A stretch of 64,000 nt of DNA from contig WHVY01000008.1 of the NCBI GenBank assembly GCA_022266195.1, positions 2,542,001-2,606,000 of the forward strand. The letters run 5' to 3'. The notes under the pieces are model-generated. The model saw only the letters and a program-made list of their open reading frames with translations. It ran no database searches and was not told the origin of the DNA. This document shows, piece after piece, positions 45,994-56,400 of the stretch. The position numbers were made by a program, and so were the translations under genes. This DNA comes from Tetranychus cinnabarinus. Lineage: Eukaryota; Arthropoda; Arachnida; Trombidiformes; Tetranychidae. Position 1 is the stretch's first letter. Each line of letters opens with the position of its first letter.

Positions 45994-46199
45994 GGATAAA
46001 GGAAGTTTAAATTGTGCATTGTTCATTGGAGCAATCATAGAAGCGTAGATTTTATATATAAATGTTTATTTCATCTCAAGATTGACATCATTCTTTATTT
46101 TTACAGAATGCTAAAGTGACAGTTCATTGGCACAAAGGGACAACTTTCATTATAAAATTTGGTCAAGCTGTCATTGACCAGGGTAAGTCTAAAGAATGA
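45994..46199 (+). pseudogene. TRAPPC5 pseudogene (fragment 2)
   Basis: Only the last two exons remain: 45994 to about 46,027 (DKGSLNCALFIGAIIEA, then a TAG created by a small deletion that also removes the donor) and 46107-46199 (KVTVHWHKGTTFIIKFGQAV). The sequence after GAAGC is replaced by GTAGATTTTAT, as in fragment 3. Confidence 0.88.
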
Positions 46200-46252
46200 A
46201 TCTTGATAAAAAATTCATCAGCAAAATAAGTTTTACCAGGTTAATATCTTCA

Positions 46253-47095
46253 TTAACCTCGGTAACGCAAATAGTAATTAGAGAACGGATAATCAAAGTG
46301 TCCTAAAGATTCGAAATATCGACGGCATATTAGGACAGAAAGGTGTTCAATATTCAGATTTAATTTAATTCTGGTTAAAGTTTCCCATGTTTGTCCCTCA
46401 CGTCTTCGATCCAGAAGTGTCTGCAAGTGTTCGGATTTTATTATCTCTGAAAATTTCTTCGTGAAGAAACGACTACCCAAAGAGTGACAATAATAGAAGT
46501 TGCAGTCATTTTCATTGACCAGATCACGATGAATCAGTTGATAGACGCAGAAAATACTTGCGAGATTAGGATAGAAGAGGCCTAAATTTGTTTTCAAAAA
46601 AAAAAGAGCGCCATCCTGAATTTGCTCCATTGCAAGCTCTTTATCATCTAAAGAATCATCGAGTCTAAAGAATTAGAGAGTATTTAAATTTTAAAAAAGC
46701 TCAAAAAAGTTGAATAAAATTCATAAATAAATCATTTACTCATCATAGAATTCAAGGTTGTGCAAATCGAAAGATATTCTTTCATTAGCTTTTACAAAAA
46801 CATACGCTTGAGATTTGAATGGTATGCCTGTGAATGCTGATAACTATAAATGCAAGTAAAATATGAATTAGAAATTATTCATTTCATTGTCATTTCTTCT
46901 GACTTACCTGATGGAACAATTGTTTCCTGTAATCGAAACTTTCATTTGCCCAATCAATTGTAATCTCATGATAATCCTCATCCGAATGCCTTACTTTTAT
47001 TGTAACTAAACATAGAGAAACATTTATTTTGAAACTGGATTGAAAAACGAACGAAACTTACTTTTGTTAGAAGTATTATTATTATTTTCATTCAT
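46253..47095 (-). CDS. Family X protein, copy C
   Basis: Exons 47062-47095, 46908-47005, 46740-46843, 46253-46664; 215 residues, frame and splice sites intact. It resembles copy A (FKSQAYVFVKANERISFDLHN and ELDDSLDDKEL), with changes such as GALFFLKTNLGL and ESLGHFDYPFSNYYLRYRG. It lies just downstream of TRAPPC5 fragment 2 on the opposite strand, without a linked UBE2G2 upstream. Confidence 0.75.
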
Positions 47096-48120
47096 TTTAA
47101 GACAGAAATTTTATTTTTGGTATAATTTATAAATAAGTAAGTTAATTCATTAGATGAACATTTAAATCCTCATTTAAGCACAAAAAAATGGTGGACCAAA
47201 AGTAGATCACTTGTTGTCTTTGAAGAGACTCTTCTTTGCTCTTTGTTGCTCAAAACCAGTTTTCGGAAATCCCGCCGTAGTTTGCTAGTTAAAAATAATT
47301 CTAGTTTCTATGAATGTTACCTAGGTAACTCTCACGAGCTAAAAATTTGAATTATTAGGTTGTCAAGTATATTTTGTGGTTCGATATAAAAATTATGACT
47401 TTTTGGCTGATACATTATTTATTTAGCCAATAATAATGTATCGAGAGGAAAAACAAATTAATTACATTGACAAATAAAAATGATAAAGGCTTAAACATAG
47501 TTTTCTCAAGTTGGTTTGTAAAGTTTTTAAGCTAAGAAAAAGTTCATAGCTTATGAAGTTAATATTATATAATTATTACCTCCTTCCCTTTAATTTGTTG
47601 CCGTTTATTTGAAAGTGAAAGCTACTTCGCAAAGTAAATGAACAATTAAGTTGATTACCGGAAAATTGAAGATTCAATTTAGACTGAATTATTTGCAGCC
47701 AATAAATGTGAAAATATTACTTTTTTATTTTCTTTTGTATTTGTCACCTGTTCATCAATCGCGGCAAAATGAATCACAAGAATCAACGAGTTAAATGAAA
47801 AATGAAAGTGTAACATTTTATTATTTTCTTGCTTCGTCTTCACAAAAATGTTTTTCACTTTAATTAGTCTGTTATTTTCGCTGGATTTTAGTGACAAAAG
47901 TGCCTAAGGAATAGTAAGGAGTCACTCAATATTTGCTTTTTACGGTTTTCATCTAATCTGGGATGATTTTTGGATTTATTTTTGTTTTTTCTGAACAACT
48001 TCGAGGTTGGAATAACCTTTAATCCTTATTTGTGATTTGAAACAATGTTATTATGACGAAGCGAAAAGTTGATTTGCTAAAATTTCCATTATTGTATTAA
48101 ACGAGGTTTAATACAATTAG
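47096..48120. other. Shared upstream module, then unique sequence
   Basis: 47,236-47,600 is the family X upstream module, ending at CTTTAATTTGT, exactly where UBE2G2 sequence follows in the other copies. From 47,600 the sequence is unique and AT-rich up to the phospholipase remnant; no start exon for it was found. Confidence 0.6.
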
Positions 48121-48662
48121 CTTCTATGACAGATGCGTCTCTGGTTGTGAACCTTTTCAGTTCAAAGGTTATGGTTGTTTCTGTGGTCTCTTTGGATCAG
48201 GAAAACCTGTTGACCCAATTGACAAGTTAGTCGATTATTGTCTTTCCTCTTTAAATCGTTTCTTAAAATGTTTACTCTCATTCATTTAGATGTTGTCTTA
48301 AACATGATCAATGTTATGCAATGGCGCCTTGTCATCAATTACTCCTCTATTTAATGCCATACAGTTGGGATTGTGTTGCTCCTGGTTATGCTAATTGTGG
48401 TAAGCATACAGAATGTTTAGTTTCCAACAATTAAATTTATCTTCTGCTACAATAATGATTTTCTTTCTATTCTCAGCTCTAACTGATTATGAACAATCAA
48501 AGGATCTCCTCTGGATTCTCTCTGTGTGAATGTGACCGAGTCTTTGCTGAATGTATAAGTAAATATCCATGTCCATCATCTAAAGCCAAGTGTCCATTCA
48601 AGCCAAAGCCATCTCCTCCGGAGACTTTTTACGGCCAAATAACCACTTCATCGGCATTTTAA
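48121..48662 (+). pseudogene. Broken secreted phospholipase A2 gene
   Basis: Exon-like segments 48121-48225, 48300-48399 and 48477-48662 with GT-AG borders encode the calcium loop (YGCFCGLFGSG), the catalytic CCLKHDQCY, and, in another frame, SLCECDRVFAECI. Between the second and third blocks the frame reaches a TGA; the downstream part is readable only one base shifted. No signal-peptide exon was found. Family role: calcium-dependent hydrolysis of the sn-2 bond of phospholipids. A sequencing error could mimic the frameshift, but the missing first exon argues for a pseudogene. Confidence 0.8.
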
Positions 48663-48721
48663 ATAACCACTTGAACAAATAAACAATTTAAGATGGAAAA
48701 ACATAAACAAAAACAAGTTAC

Positions 48722-49411
48722 AGGTGAGGTGGATTTTGCATTGTCAAGAATGCAATTAATACTTTGCTCAACTTGAGTGTGTAAAAAATTGTTGTATGGA
48801 TATGCGAAGAAAAGATCCATCAAAACAGGCAATGTTTTTAGAGTAGTTAATTTGCGGTTGATTGTCGGATTATTGCTACTTAATAAAGCTCGGATGAGAT
48901 GAACCACATCAACTCTGGTGGCACCGAACGGTTTCTCAATTAAACTAATTGTAGTTCGGACTGGACTCTTTTCTGACGGGTTGGTGAGCAGGGAATTAAA
49001 ATCTTCGAGGCGAGGCACGATTGCAGCGTGAACCTGACGCACATTTTTCGTTAATCGTTTAATATCGAGCGGTGTCATCAAATCTGGTAACGCTGTTTCG
49101 TTGACAGAAAACATTGGATATGAAAATATTTTTTCAATTGTGCCAATATCACCGATTTCAATTTTACTTTCTGCGCCAGTTTCTTCATCAACAGGAGGTT
49201 GTTTTGGCGATAGATTGGCACGATAGTGGCGATATTCCAGAAGAGCTTGGATAACTTGAATACCATTAACCAGGAATGACTCAGTTCTCGTTTCAAACAC
49301 ATTGGTAAACAAGTTGGTTATTGTGTCAGTCGATTCTATATCATCCAATAGAGGGTTTGGTCCAGCATTTTCTTGATTGCAAGTTTGATGTTCTCGACTG
49401 AGTTTCAGAGG
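48722..49411 (-). pseudogene. PP6 regulatory subunit (SAPS domain) fragment 1
   Basis: An open frame without its own ATG start encodes part of a SAPS domain: LKLSREHQTCNQ, PNPLLDDIESTD, TRTESFLVNGIQVIQALLE, and further on SNNPTINRKL and NNFLHTQVEQSI. These match PPP6R1-3 in order. It ends at a donor-like GTAACT (48,716-48,721), so it is probably one internal exon. Flanking exons are absent: on the 5' side it abuts TRAPPC5 fragment 3 sequence. A fragment, not a complete gene; the parent must lie elsewhere. Confidence 0.85.
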
Positions 49412-49445
49412 CCCATTTCAATAATTTCATATTTTTCATTTATAG

Positions 49446-49651
49446 GGATAAAGGAAGTTTAAATTGTGCATCGTTCATTTGAGGAATCATAGAAGCGTAG
49501 ATTTTATGTATAAATGGTTATTTCATCTCAAGATTGACATCATTCTTTATTTTTATAGAATGCTAAAGTGACAGTTCATTGGCACAAAGGGACAACTTTC
49601 ATCATAAAATTTGGTCAAGCTGTCATTGAACGGGATAAGTCTAAAGAATGA
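49446..49651 (+). pseudogene. TRAPPC5 pseudogene (fragment 3)
   Basis: The last two exons only. The first has a TGA where the family has Gly (SFI-stop-GIIEA) plus the same GTAGATTTTAT change as fragment 2; the second (49559-49651) reads KVTVHWHKGTTFIIKFGQAV to the stop. Its 3' flank continues as in fragment 1. Confidence 0.88.
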
Positions 49652-49851
49652 ATCTTGATAAAAAATTCATCAACAAAATGTAATTTTATTGTAAACAAAA
49701 TATAATATAATCATCAAATATACTCTTCTATTTATCTGATTCCAGACTTTAATTCACCATTTAGTTAAATGTTTTTGAAATTTTCATCTTTTAATGCAAA
49801 AAGTTGATAGTCAGTTTATTTAATTGATAATGAACTGCAAAAGCTTTTTAA

Positions 49852-50691
49852 TCAACCTCGATAACGCAAATAGTCATTAGAGAACGGAAATTCAAAGTGT
49901 CCTAAAGATTCGAAATATCGATGGCATGTTAGGTAAGTAAGGTGTTCAATATTCAGATTTAATTTGATTCTTGTTAAACTTTCCCATGTTTGTCCCTCAC
50001 GTCTTCGATCCAGAAGTGTCTGCAAGTGTTCGGATTTTATTATCTCTGAAAATTTCTTCGTGAAGAAACGACTACCCAAAGAGTGACAATAATAGAAGTT
50101 GCAGTCATTTTCATTTACCAGATCACGATGAATCAGTTGATAGACGCAGAAAATACTTGCGAGATTAGGGAAGAAGAGGCCTAAATGTGTTTTTAAAAAA
50201 TAACAAGCGCCATCCTGAATTTGCTCCATTGCAAGCTCTTTTTCATCCGGACGCGAGAGTCTAAAGAATTAAAGAGTATTTAAATTTTAAAAAAGCTCAA
50301 AAAAGTTGAATAAAATTCATAAATAAATCATTTACTCATCATAGAATTCAATGTTGTGCAAATCGACAGATGTTCTTTCATTAGTTTCCACTGCAACATA
50401 CGCTTGATATTTGAATGGTATGCCTGTGAATGCTGATAACTATAAATTCAAGTAAAATGTGAATTAGAAATTATTCATTTCATTGTCATTTCTTCTGACT
50501 TACCTGATGGAACAATTGTTTCCTGTAATCGAAACTTTCATTTGCCCAATCAATTGTAATCTCATGATAATCCTCATCCGAATGCCTTACTTTTATTGTA
50601 ACTAAACATAGAGAAACATTTATTTTGAAACTGAATTGAAAAACGAACGAAACTTACTTTTGTTAGAAGTATTATTATTATTTTCATTCAT
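49852..50691 (-). CDS. Family X protein, copy D
   Basis: Exons 50658-50691, 50504-50601, 50336-50439, 49852-50260; 214 residues, intact. Belongs with copy B (ELSRPDEKEL; the VAVETNER exon 3 type). Differences include LGLFFPN, HLTYLTCHRYF and HFEFPFSNDYLRYRG. Confidence 0.75.
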
Positions 50692-51278
50692 TTTAAGACA
50701 AAAATTTTATTTTTTGGTATAATTTATAAATAAGTTAATTCATTAGATGAACATTTAAATCCCCATCTAAGCACAAAAAAATGGTGGACCAAAAGTAGAT
50801 CACTTGTTGTCTTTGAAGAGACTCTTCTTTGCTCTTTGTTGCTCAAAACCAGTTTTTAAGAATCCCGCCGTAGTTTGCTAGGCAAAAATAATTCTAGTTT
50901 CTATGAATGTTACCTAGGTAACTCTCACGAGCTAAAAATTTGAATTATTTGGGTGTCAAGTATATTTTGTGTTCGATATAAAAATTATGACTTTTTGGCT
51001 GATACATTATTTATTTAGCCAATAATAATGTATTGAGAGGAAAAACAAATTAATTACACTGACAAATAAAAATGATAAAGGCTTAAACATAGTTTTCTCA
51101 AGTTGGTTTGTAAAGTTTTTAAGCTGAGAAAAAGTTCATAGCTTATGAAGTTAATATAATTATTACCTCCTCCCCTTTAATTTGTCTGCCAGAACGTCAC
51201 TTATCAATTTTATTGGATAAATTTTCAATTGTGACTGGTTAGGTTTTTTTAATTGAATTTATTTATTCTTGGTATATC
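50692..51278. promoter_or_regulatory. Shared upstream module between X copy D and UBE2G2 copy 3
   Basis: Repeats the 44,436-45,022 arrangement with few differences (for example a shortened AAGTAAG and TATTGAG for TATCGAG). No gene. Confidence 0.55.
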
Positions 51279-52072
51279 ATGGCAGGATCACCTTTGCGTC
51301 GTTTAATGGCGGAATACAAACAATTGACCCTCAATCCCCCTGAAGGGATCATAGCTGGACCCATAGACGAAGAAAACTTCTTTGAATGGGAAGCTTTGAT
51401 AACAGGTGAGCTTTTAGATTGTTTTCATCACTCAAGTTATATCAAGTTTTGTCCTAAATCCGCAATTACTCTTAGTTTTCTGCTCTTAATAGGTATTTAA
51501 TTGCTAGCAATTGAAGTGTTTCATCGTTACTTTACTACGGGTCAGCTGTTTTTTATTTAAAGCTTTTCCAATGGCTTGAAGTGTCAATCATAAAAACAAT
51601 ATGATCTATTGATTAATTATAACAACTAGATGTTTTCATGCAACTTATTTGTAACAAGTTTTATTAATTTGCTTGCATTTTTCATTCCACTCCAGGTCCT
51701 GAAGGAACATGCTTTGAAGGTGGAGTTTTTCCTGCTAGACTAGTATTTCCTCCAGATTATCCTTTAAGTCCACCAAAAATGCAATTTACATGTGAAATGT
51801 TTCATCCCAACATCTATCCAGATGGACGTGTCTGCATTTCAATTTTACATGCTCCTGGAGATGATCCAATGGGCTATGAATCATCTGCTGAACGTTGGTC
51901 TCCAGTGCAAAGTGTTGAGAAAGTTTTACTTTCTGTCATTTCAATGTTAGCTGAGCCCAATGAAGAATCTGGAGCGAATGTTGATGCTGCTAAGATGTGG
52001 CGTGAAGATAGGAATCAATTTTATGCGATTGCTGATAAACTAGTTCGCAAGTCTTTGAATATTCCAGTGTAA
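51279..52072 (+). CDS. UBE2G2: Ubiquitin-conjugating enzyme E2 G2, copy 3
   Basis: Exons 51279-51405 and 51696-52072; protein identical to copies 1 and 2. Shares intron variants with copy 2. Its 3' flank breaks 10 bases after the stop (TTGTTCAACTT), joining a short piece of the family X upstream module (about 52,089-52,148), so polyadenylation signals may differ from copy 1. Confidence 0.95.
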
Positions 52073-52148
52073 ATTGTTCAACTTTGTAAAAGCTAAAAAT
52101 TTGAATTATTAGGGTGTCAATTATATTTTTTGGTTCGATATAAAAATT

Positions 52149-52640
52149 AAACCAATTGTAGTTCGGACTGGGCTCTTTTCTGGCGGGTTGGTGAGTAGGG
52201 AATTAAAATCTTCGAGGCGAGGCACGATTGCAGCGTGAACCTGACGCACATTTTTCGTTAATCGTTTAATATCGAGCGGTGTCATCAAATCTGGTAACGC
52301 TGTTTCGTTGACAGAAAACATTGGATATGAAACTATTTTTTCAATTGTGCCAATATCACCGATTTCAATTTTACTTTCTGCGCCAGTTTCTTCATCAACA
52401 GGAGGTTGTTTTGGCGACAGATTGGCACGATAATGGCGATATTCCAGAAGAGCTTGGATAACTTGAATACCATTAACCAGGAATGACTCAGTTCTCGTTT
52501 CAAACACATTGGTAAACAAGTTGGTTATTGTGTCAGTCGATTCTATATCATCCAATAGAGGGTTTGGTCCAGCATTTTCTTGATTGGAAGTTTGATGTCC
52601 TCGACTGTGTTTCAGAGGAGTTTCAACAAAACTGATTCAG
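52149..52640 (-). pseudogene. PP6 regulatory subunit (SAPS) fragment 2
   Basis: Second copy of the SAPS exon, truncated at its 3' side after SPVRTTIGL, where it joins family X module sequence. It extends a little further 5' than fragment 1 (VETPLKHSRGHQTSN). Near-identical to fragment 1 over the shared part, with a few amino-acid changes (IVSYP for IFSYP). Confidence 0.85.
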
Positions 52641-53433
52641 TAGATCGATTTAGGATTGTTATTGAACATTGCTGGTAAAAGATTTTCAAATCTGGCGCTA
52701 ATTTCCTGAAGCGTCTCAAACTCACTTTGAGTCCTTAAATCTATCATTAACTTACACATTGTTAGTTAAATTTAGCCTTAAATGGTCCAAACTGGCGACT
52801 CTGAGTTACTGATTTTTCAAATTATTAAAAAACTAATTTGGAACAAGTTTTTGCACCGAGAAAATATCCTGAACTAAATCGATCTCTTCATTTTCTTGAT
52901 CGATCTGAAATAGAGTAGCCGATTCTCGATTTAAATCGATTTTCGATTGATCAAAACCCAGCACATCTTCTGGTTTGATTTGATGAAATGAAAACAAGCT
53001 TTGAGTTTTGCTTCGCTGCTGGCTGTTAGCTGTTAACTAATTGACCTAAATTGTTTGATTGAATTATTTTATCTACGATTATCAACAATTAAAGTCACTG
53101 GTGTCCAAACTTGTTTCCAAATTAATCCTAAATCTAGGTAAGACTATATGAATTTTTTTCCCTACTTACTCAACCAATTGTTATTGACTTGGGATCTCAC
53201 AATTACTATTTTTTCTTGTTTCTCCTTCTTCACAGAAATTCATCTATTTTAATTTATAATTCTATTGTTGCTGTCTAATCCAAAGATCTTAATTATAATC
53301 TTTATTTGTTCATTTCTATTTGTTTAATGTGGTTCAACTTAAAGGTTATCTAATTTTCAGTGTGTTCTCAAATCATCTGTAAGCTATCATCGTTAACTGA
53401 AATAACTTCATTAGTTGAAATATAATCGCAACC
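52641..53433. other. Endophilin upstream region
   Basis: AT-rich, with several ATCGAT-type palindromic steps around 52,860-52,970. Probably the endophilin promoter and 5' UTR, possibly with a 5' UTR intron (TCTAGGTAAGACT near 53,140). No gene seen. Confidence 0.5.
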
Positions 53434-56400
53434 ATGGCTTTGGCTGGGTTAAAGAAACAAATCAATAAGGCTAATCAGGTAATTTTAATGTTTTCTTGCT
53501 TCTTAATTATAACTTTGTTATAAGTTCATTGTAAAGAATTTCCTCACATTCTCTCGGTTTTTCGACGATTCCAGTTAATTAGGTTAGATAAGTTAACTGA
53601 GTAGATGTTGTGATTGCTTTAACCCCTTTTATGTTTTTATTTTTTCGTTTACATGCAGAGTTTATCTCATTAAGATCTAACCCTCTATTTCTCAACTAAA
53701 TTGATTAACGCTTATCTCATTTTTTTATCTTCACATGATTCATAATTTATCTAATGCTAATCTTTTTTAATCTATTACAGTATGTTAGTGAAAAAATGGG
53801 TGCCGTTGAGGGCACAAAATTCACTGACGAGTACCACGAAATGGAAAAGGTAAATGACTTTGACTCTTCATCATCGAATTGAATACTTATTTTTATTTTG
53901 ATTTTTTTCACAGAAAACTGATGCGACGGTTGAGCTAGTAGATGAAATGATCTCTAAAACTAAGGAGTATCTCCAACCTAATCCTGGTGCGTTCCACTAC
54001 CGGTTCATTTGAATCCTATCATCAACATCTAGAATACTTATTTTAATCTTTTTCAATTTATCATGTTTTGTTATCAAGCCACTAGAGCCAAACTCACGGT
54101 TACCTCAAAGGTACAGTCCTCGAAAGGACATGCATACAATCAACCAGAAGGGATCCTTGGAGAGTCTATGATTAAATATGGGCGTAAACTAGGAGAGGAT
54201 AATAGTTTTGGTTAGTTTCAATTATAATGAATTGAACCATTCCCACTGAATTTACATAGTCATACTGATATATGCTTTTTATTTTTCTAGGCCAAAGTCT
54301 CATTGAGATGGGTGAAGCTTTACGACAAATGTCTGAAGTCAAATTTGCTTTGGAAGACAATGTTAAACAAAATTTCTTAGAACCTTTAACGCACCTTCAA
54401 ACAAAAGATATTAGAGATGTAATGGTAAGGTTACACTTTCATCCATTATGACATTAATTTCCAAATCCAATGAAAAGCTTCCTGAAAAATGGATTTCACA
54501 AAGAATTCGCAAAATTGATATTCTTTACAAATTATAATGACATGGATATCAATTATAGTCTCCTCATGAAATCTTTCATGCTGTTATGTATTGTCGTTCA
54601 TCATTTTTTTCTGACAAAAAATCAATTACAAGCCATTATTTTGCTTTTAGCTGATTGATGTAAAGTATCTCCGATAAATTATGAAATGCTCTCAGCGATG
54701 TATGATTTTTAAATTTAAATATTCTGATTGTCTTCTATCTGTTTAAGAAAGATGACAAAGCAGAAACTAAGTTTGAAATAATACAAACCAGAATACGTTA
54801 GAAATTGAATTGAAATTGTCTTGCGCAAATTGCTTTTTCCTTCACTGTGACTGATTATTTGGAACCTAAAAGATGTGACTGAGCCAGAATTTTTCCATCA
54901 CTAGAACCAGACACTTTTCAGAATAATCGAAAAATAGTCTTAAACTTTTCTCTTCACAAACCATCATTATCATAACTTTCTTTTACATCTTTTCCTCATC
55001 TTCCATTTGCTATTCCCAAATTTTTTTTTCGTGATTTGGATTAAAGGTTCGCCAACCCTTAGACAACAAAGCCACAAGAAAGACAGAATGAAGAATCAGG
55101 AAGAAAATAGTTTCTCACAATAGTTTGTCAGACTTTTCAAATTTTCGGCTAAGCATGATTTCCTCTCTTTATATTCATCTTCTGTCCTCACATTAAACAT
55201 GATTTGATCATTTCCAAAGTTCCAATAGTCTTTCAAAGTATCACTTTGTATGATAAAATTAATGTCTCTGATGACGACAATTACGTAATTAGTATTGTAT
55301 CACATTGTAAACCTGTCGTTTCTTTATCTGTTTGATAATTTGTTTGCGTCTCAACCAATATTTGTTACTTATAGCGCTTTTCAAGTTTATCTGTTTGTCT
55401 CAAAGCTAAAATTTTGTTCTGTTAGCTTTTAATTTATCCCTTGTGTGACAAATAATTAAATGAATTGCCTGGTCATGTAGTTATTATTTTCATGGGTAGC
55501 ATAAGTTATAGCGAGAACTTAATTCAACTCTCAAGGTTTCCATTGTTAGCTCATTTTACTCATGAAAAGTTCACCCACTTTCACACTGTAAACCTTTACT
55601 GTTTTATTCATATAATGAATGATGACCTAGTCTTGGATCCACTACAATTAGATGTCAAACAAAAATTACATTTATCATCATGCATTATACCTGTTCTGAT
55701 CAACTTTATCCACACACACACTAGTAGTCTATTGTTCTAACCCCTGTTTGTCTGTTCAATGCATCGACTCAATTGAAGTTCATTTTCACTATCGATTCCG
55801 AAAATGTGTATATAAATGCATGTAATGTTTGTATGAGCCTTATCATTATAATGTTGATGATCCAAAAGAATTTCAATTGAACTTTACTCTTTTCATCGCT
55901 GATGATAACTTATACTGAGATGATGATAATAACAGGGATGGATAAAGTTTCACTTTTGGCTTTTACAGTCAACCGAATCAATAAGAAAATTTCGATAAAA
56001 TTTCGTTGTAATTCACCAAAAAAAGTCTTTCGTTTGCTCAACTTTTCTTATTTACTTTTCGCTTTTCTTGAAGCAAACACTTGAATTGATTTAAATTAAT
56101 TACCAATGATAATCCAGGATAAATTTAATAAACCTTATAAACAGAATATTCAATTAAACTGAAAGCCTCTATCAATCACTTTTTACATCTCAGCTGACCC
56201 TGAATAAATAGAGTTACCAAGTTATAATAGTTATTTAATCATTTTGTCATTGTATTAATAACCATTGTTCCATTCACCTGAGATTGACAATGTCATGCAT
56301 TTTCCCTCCTTCATAGTAATTTCCTTAACTTTATATATTTTTCCTCAACATTTTACTTCTTATGTTTCCTTGTCTTTTTCAGAACCTCATATCTAAATAT

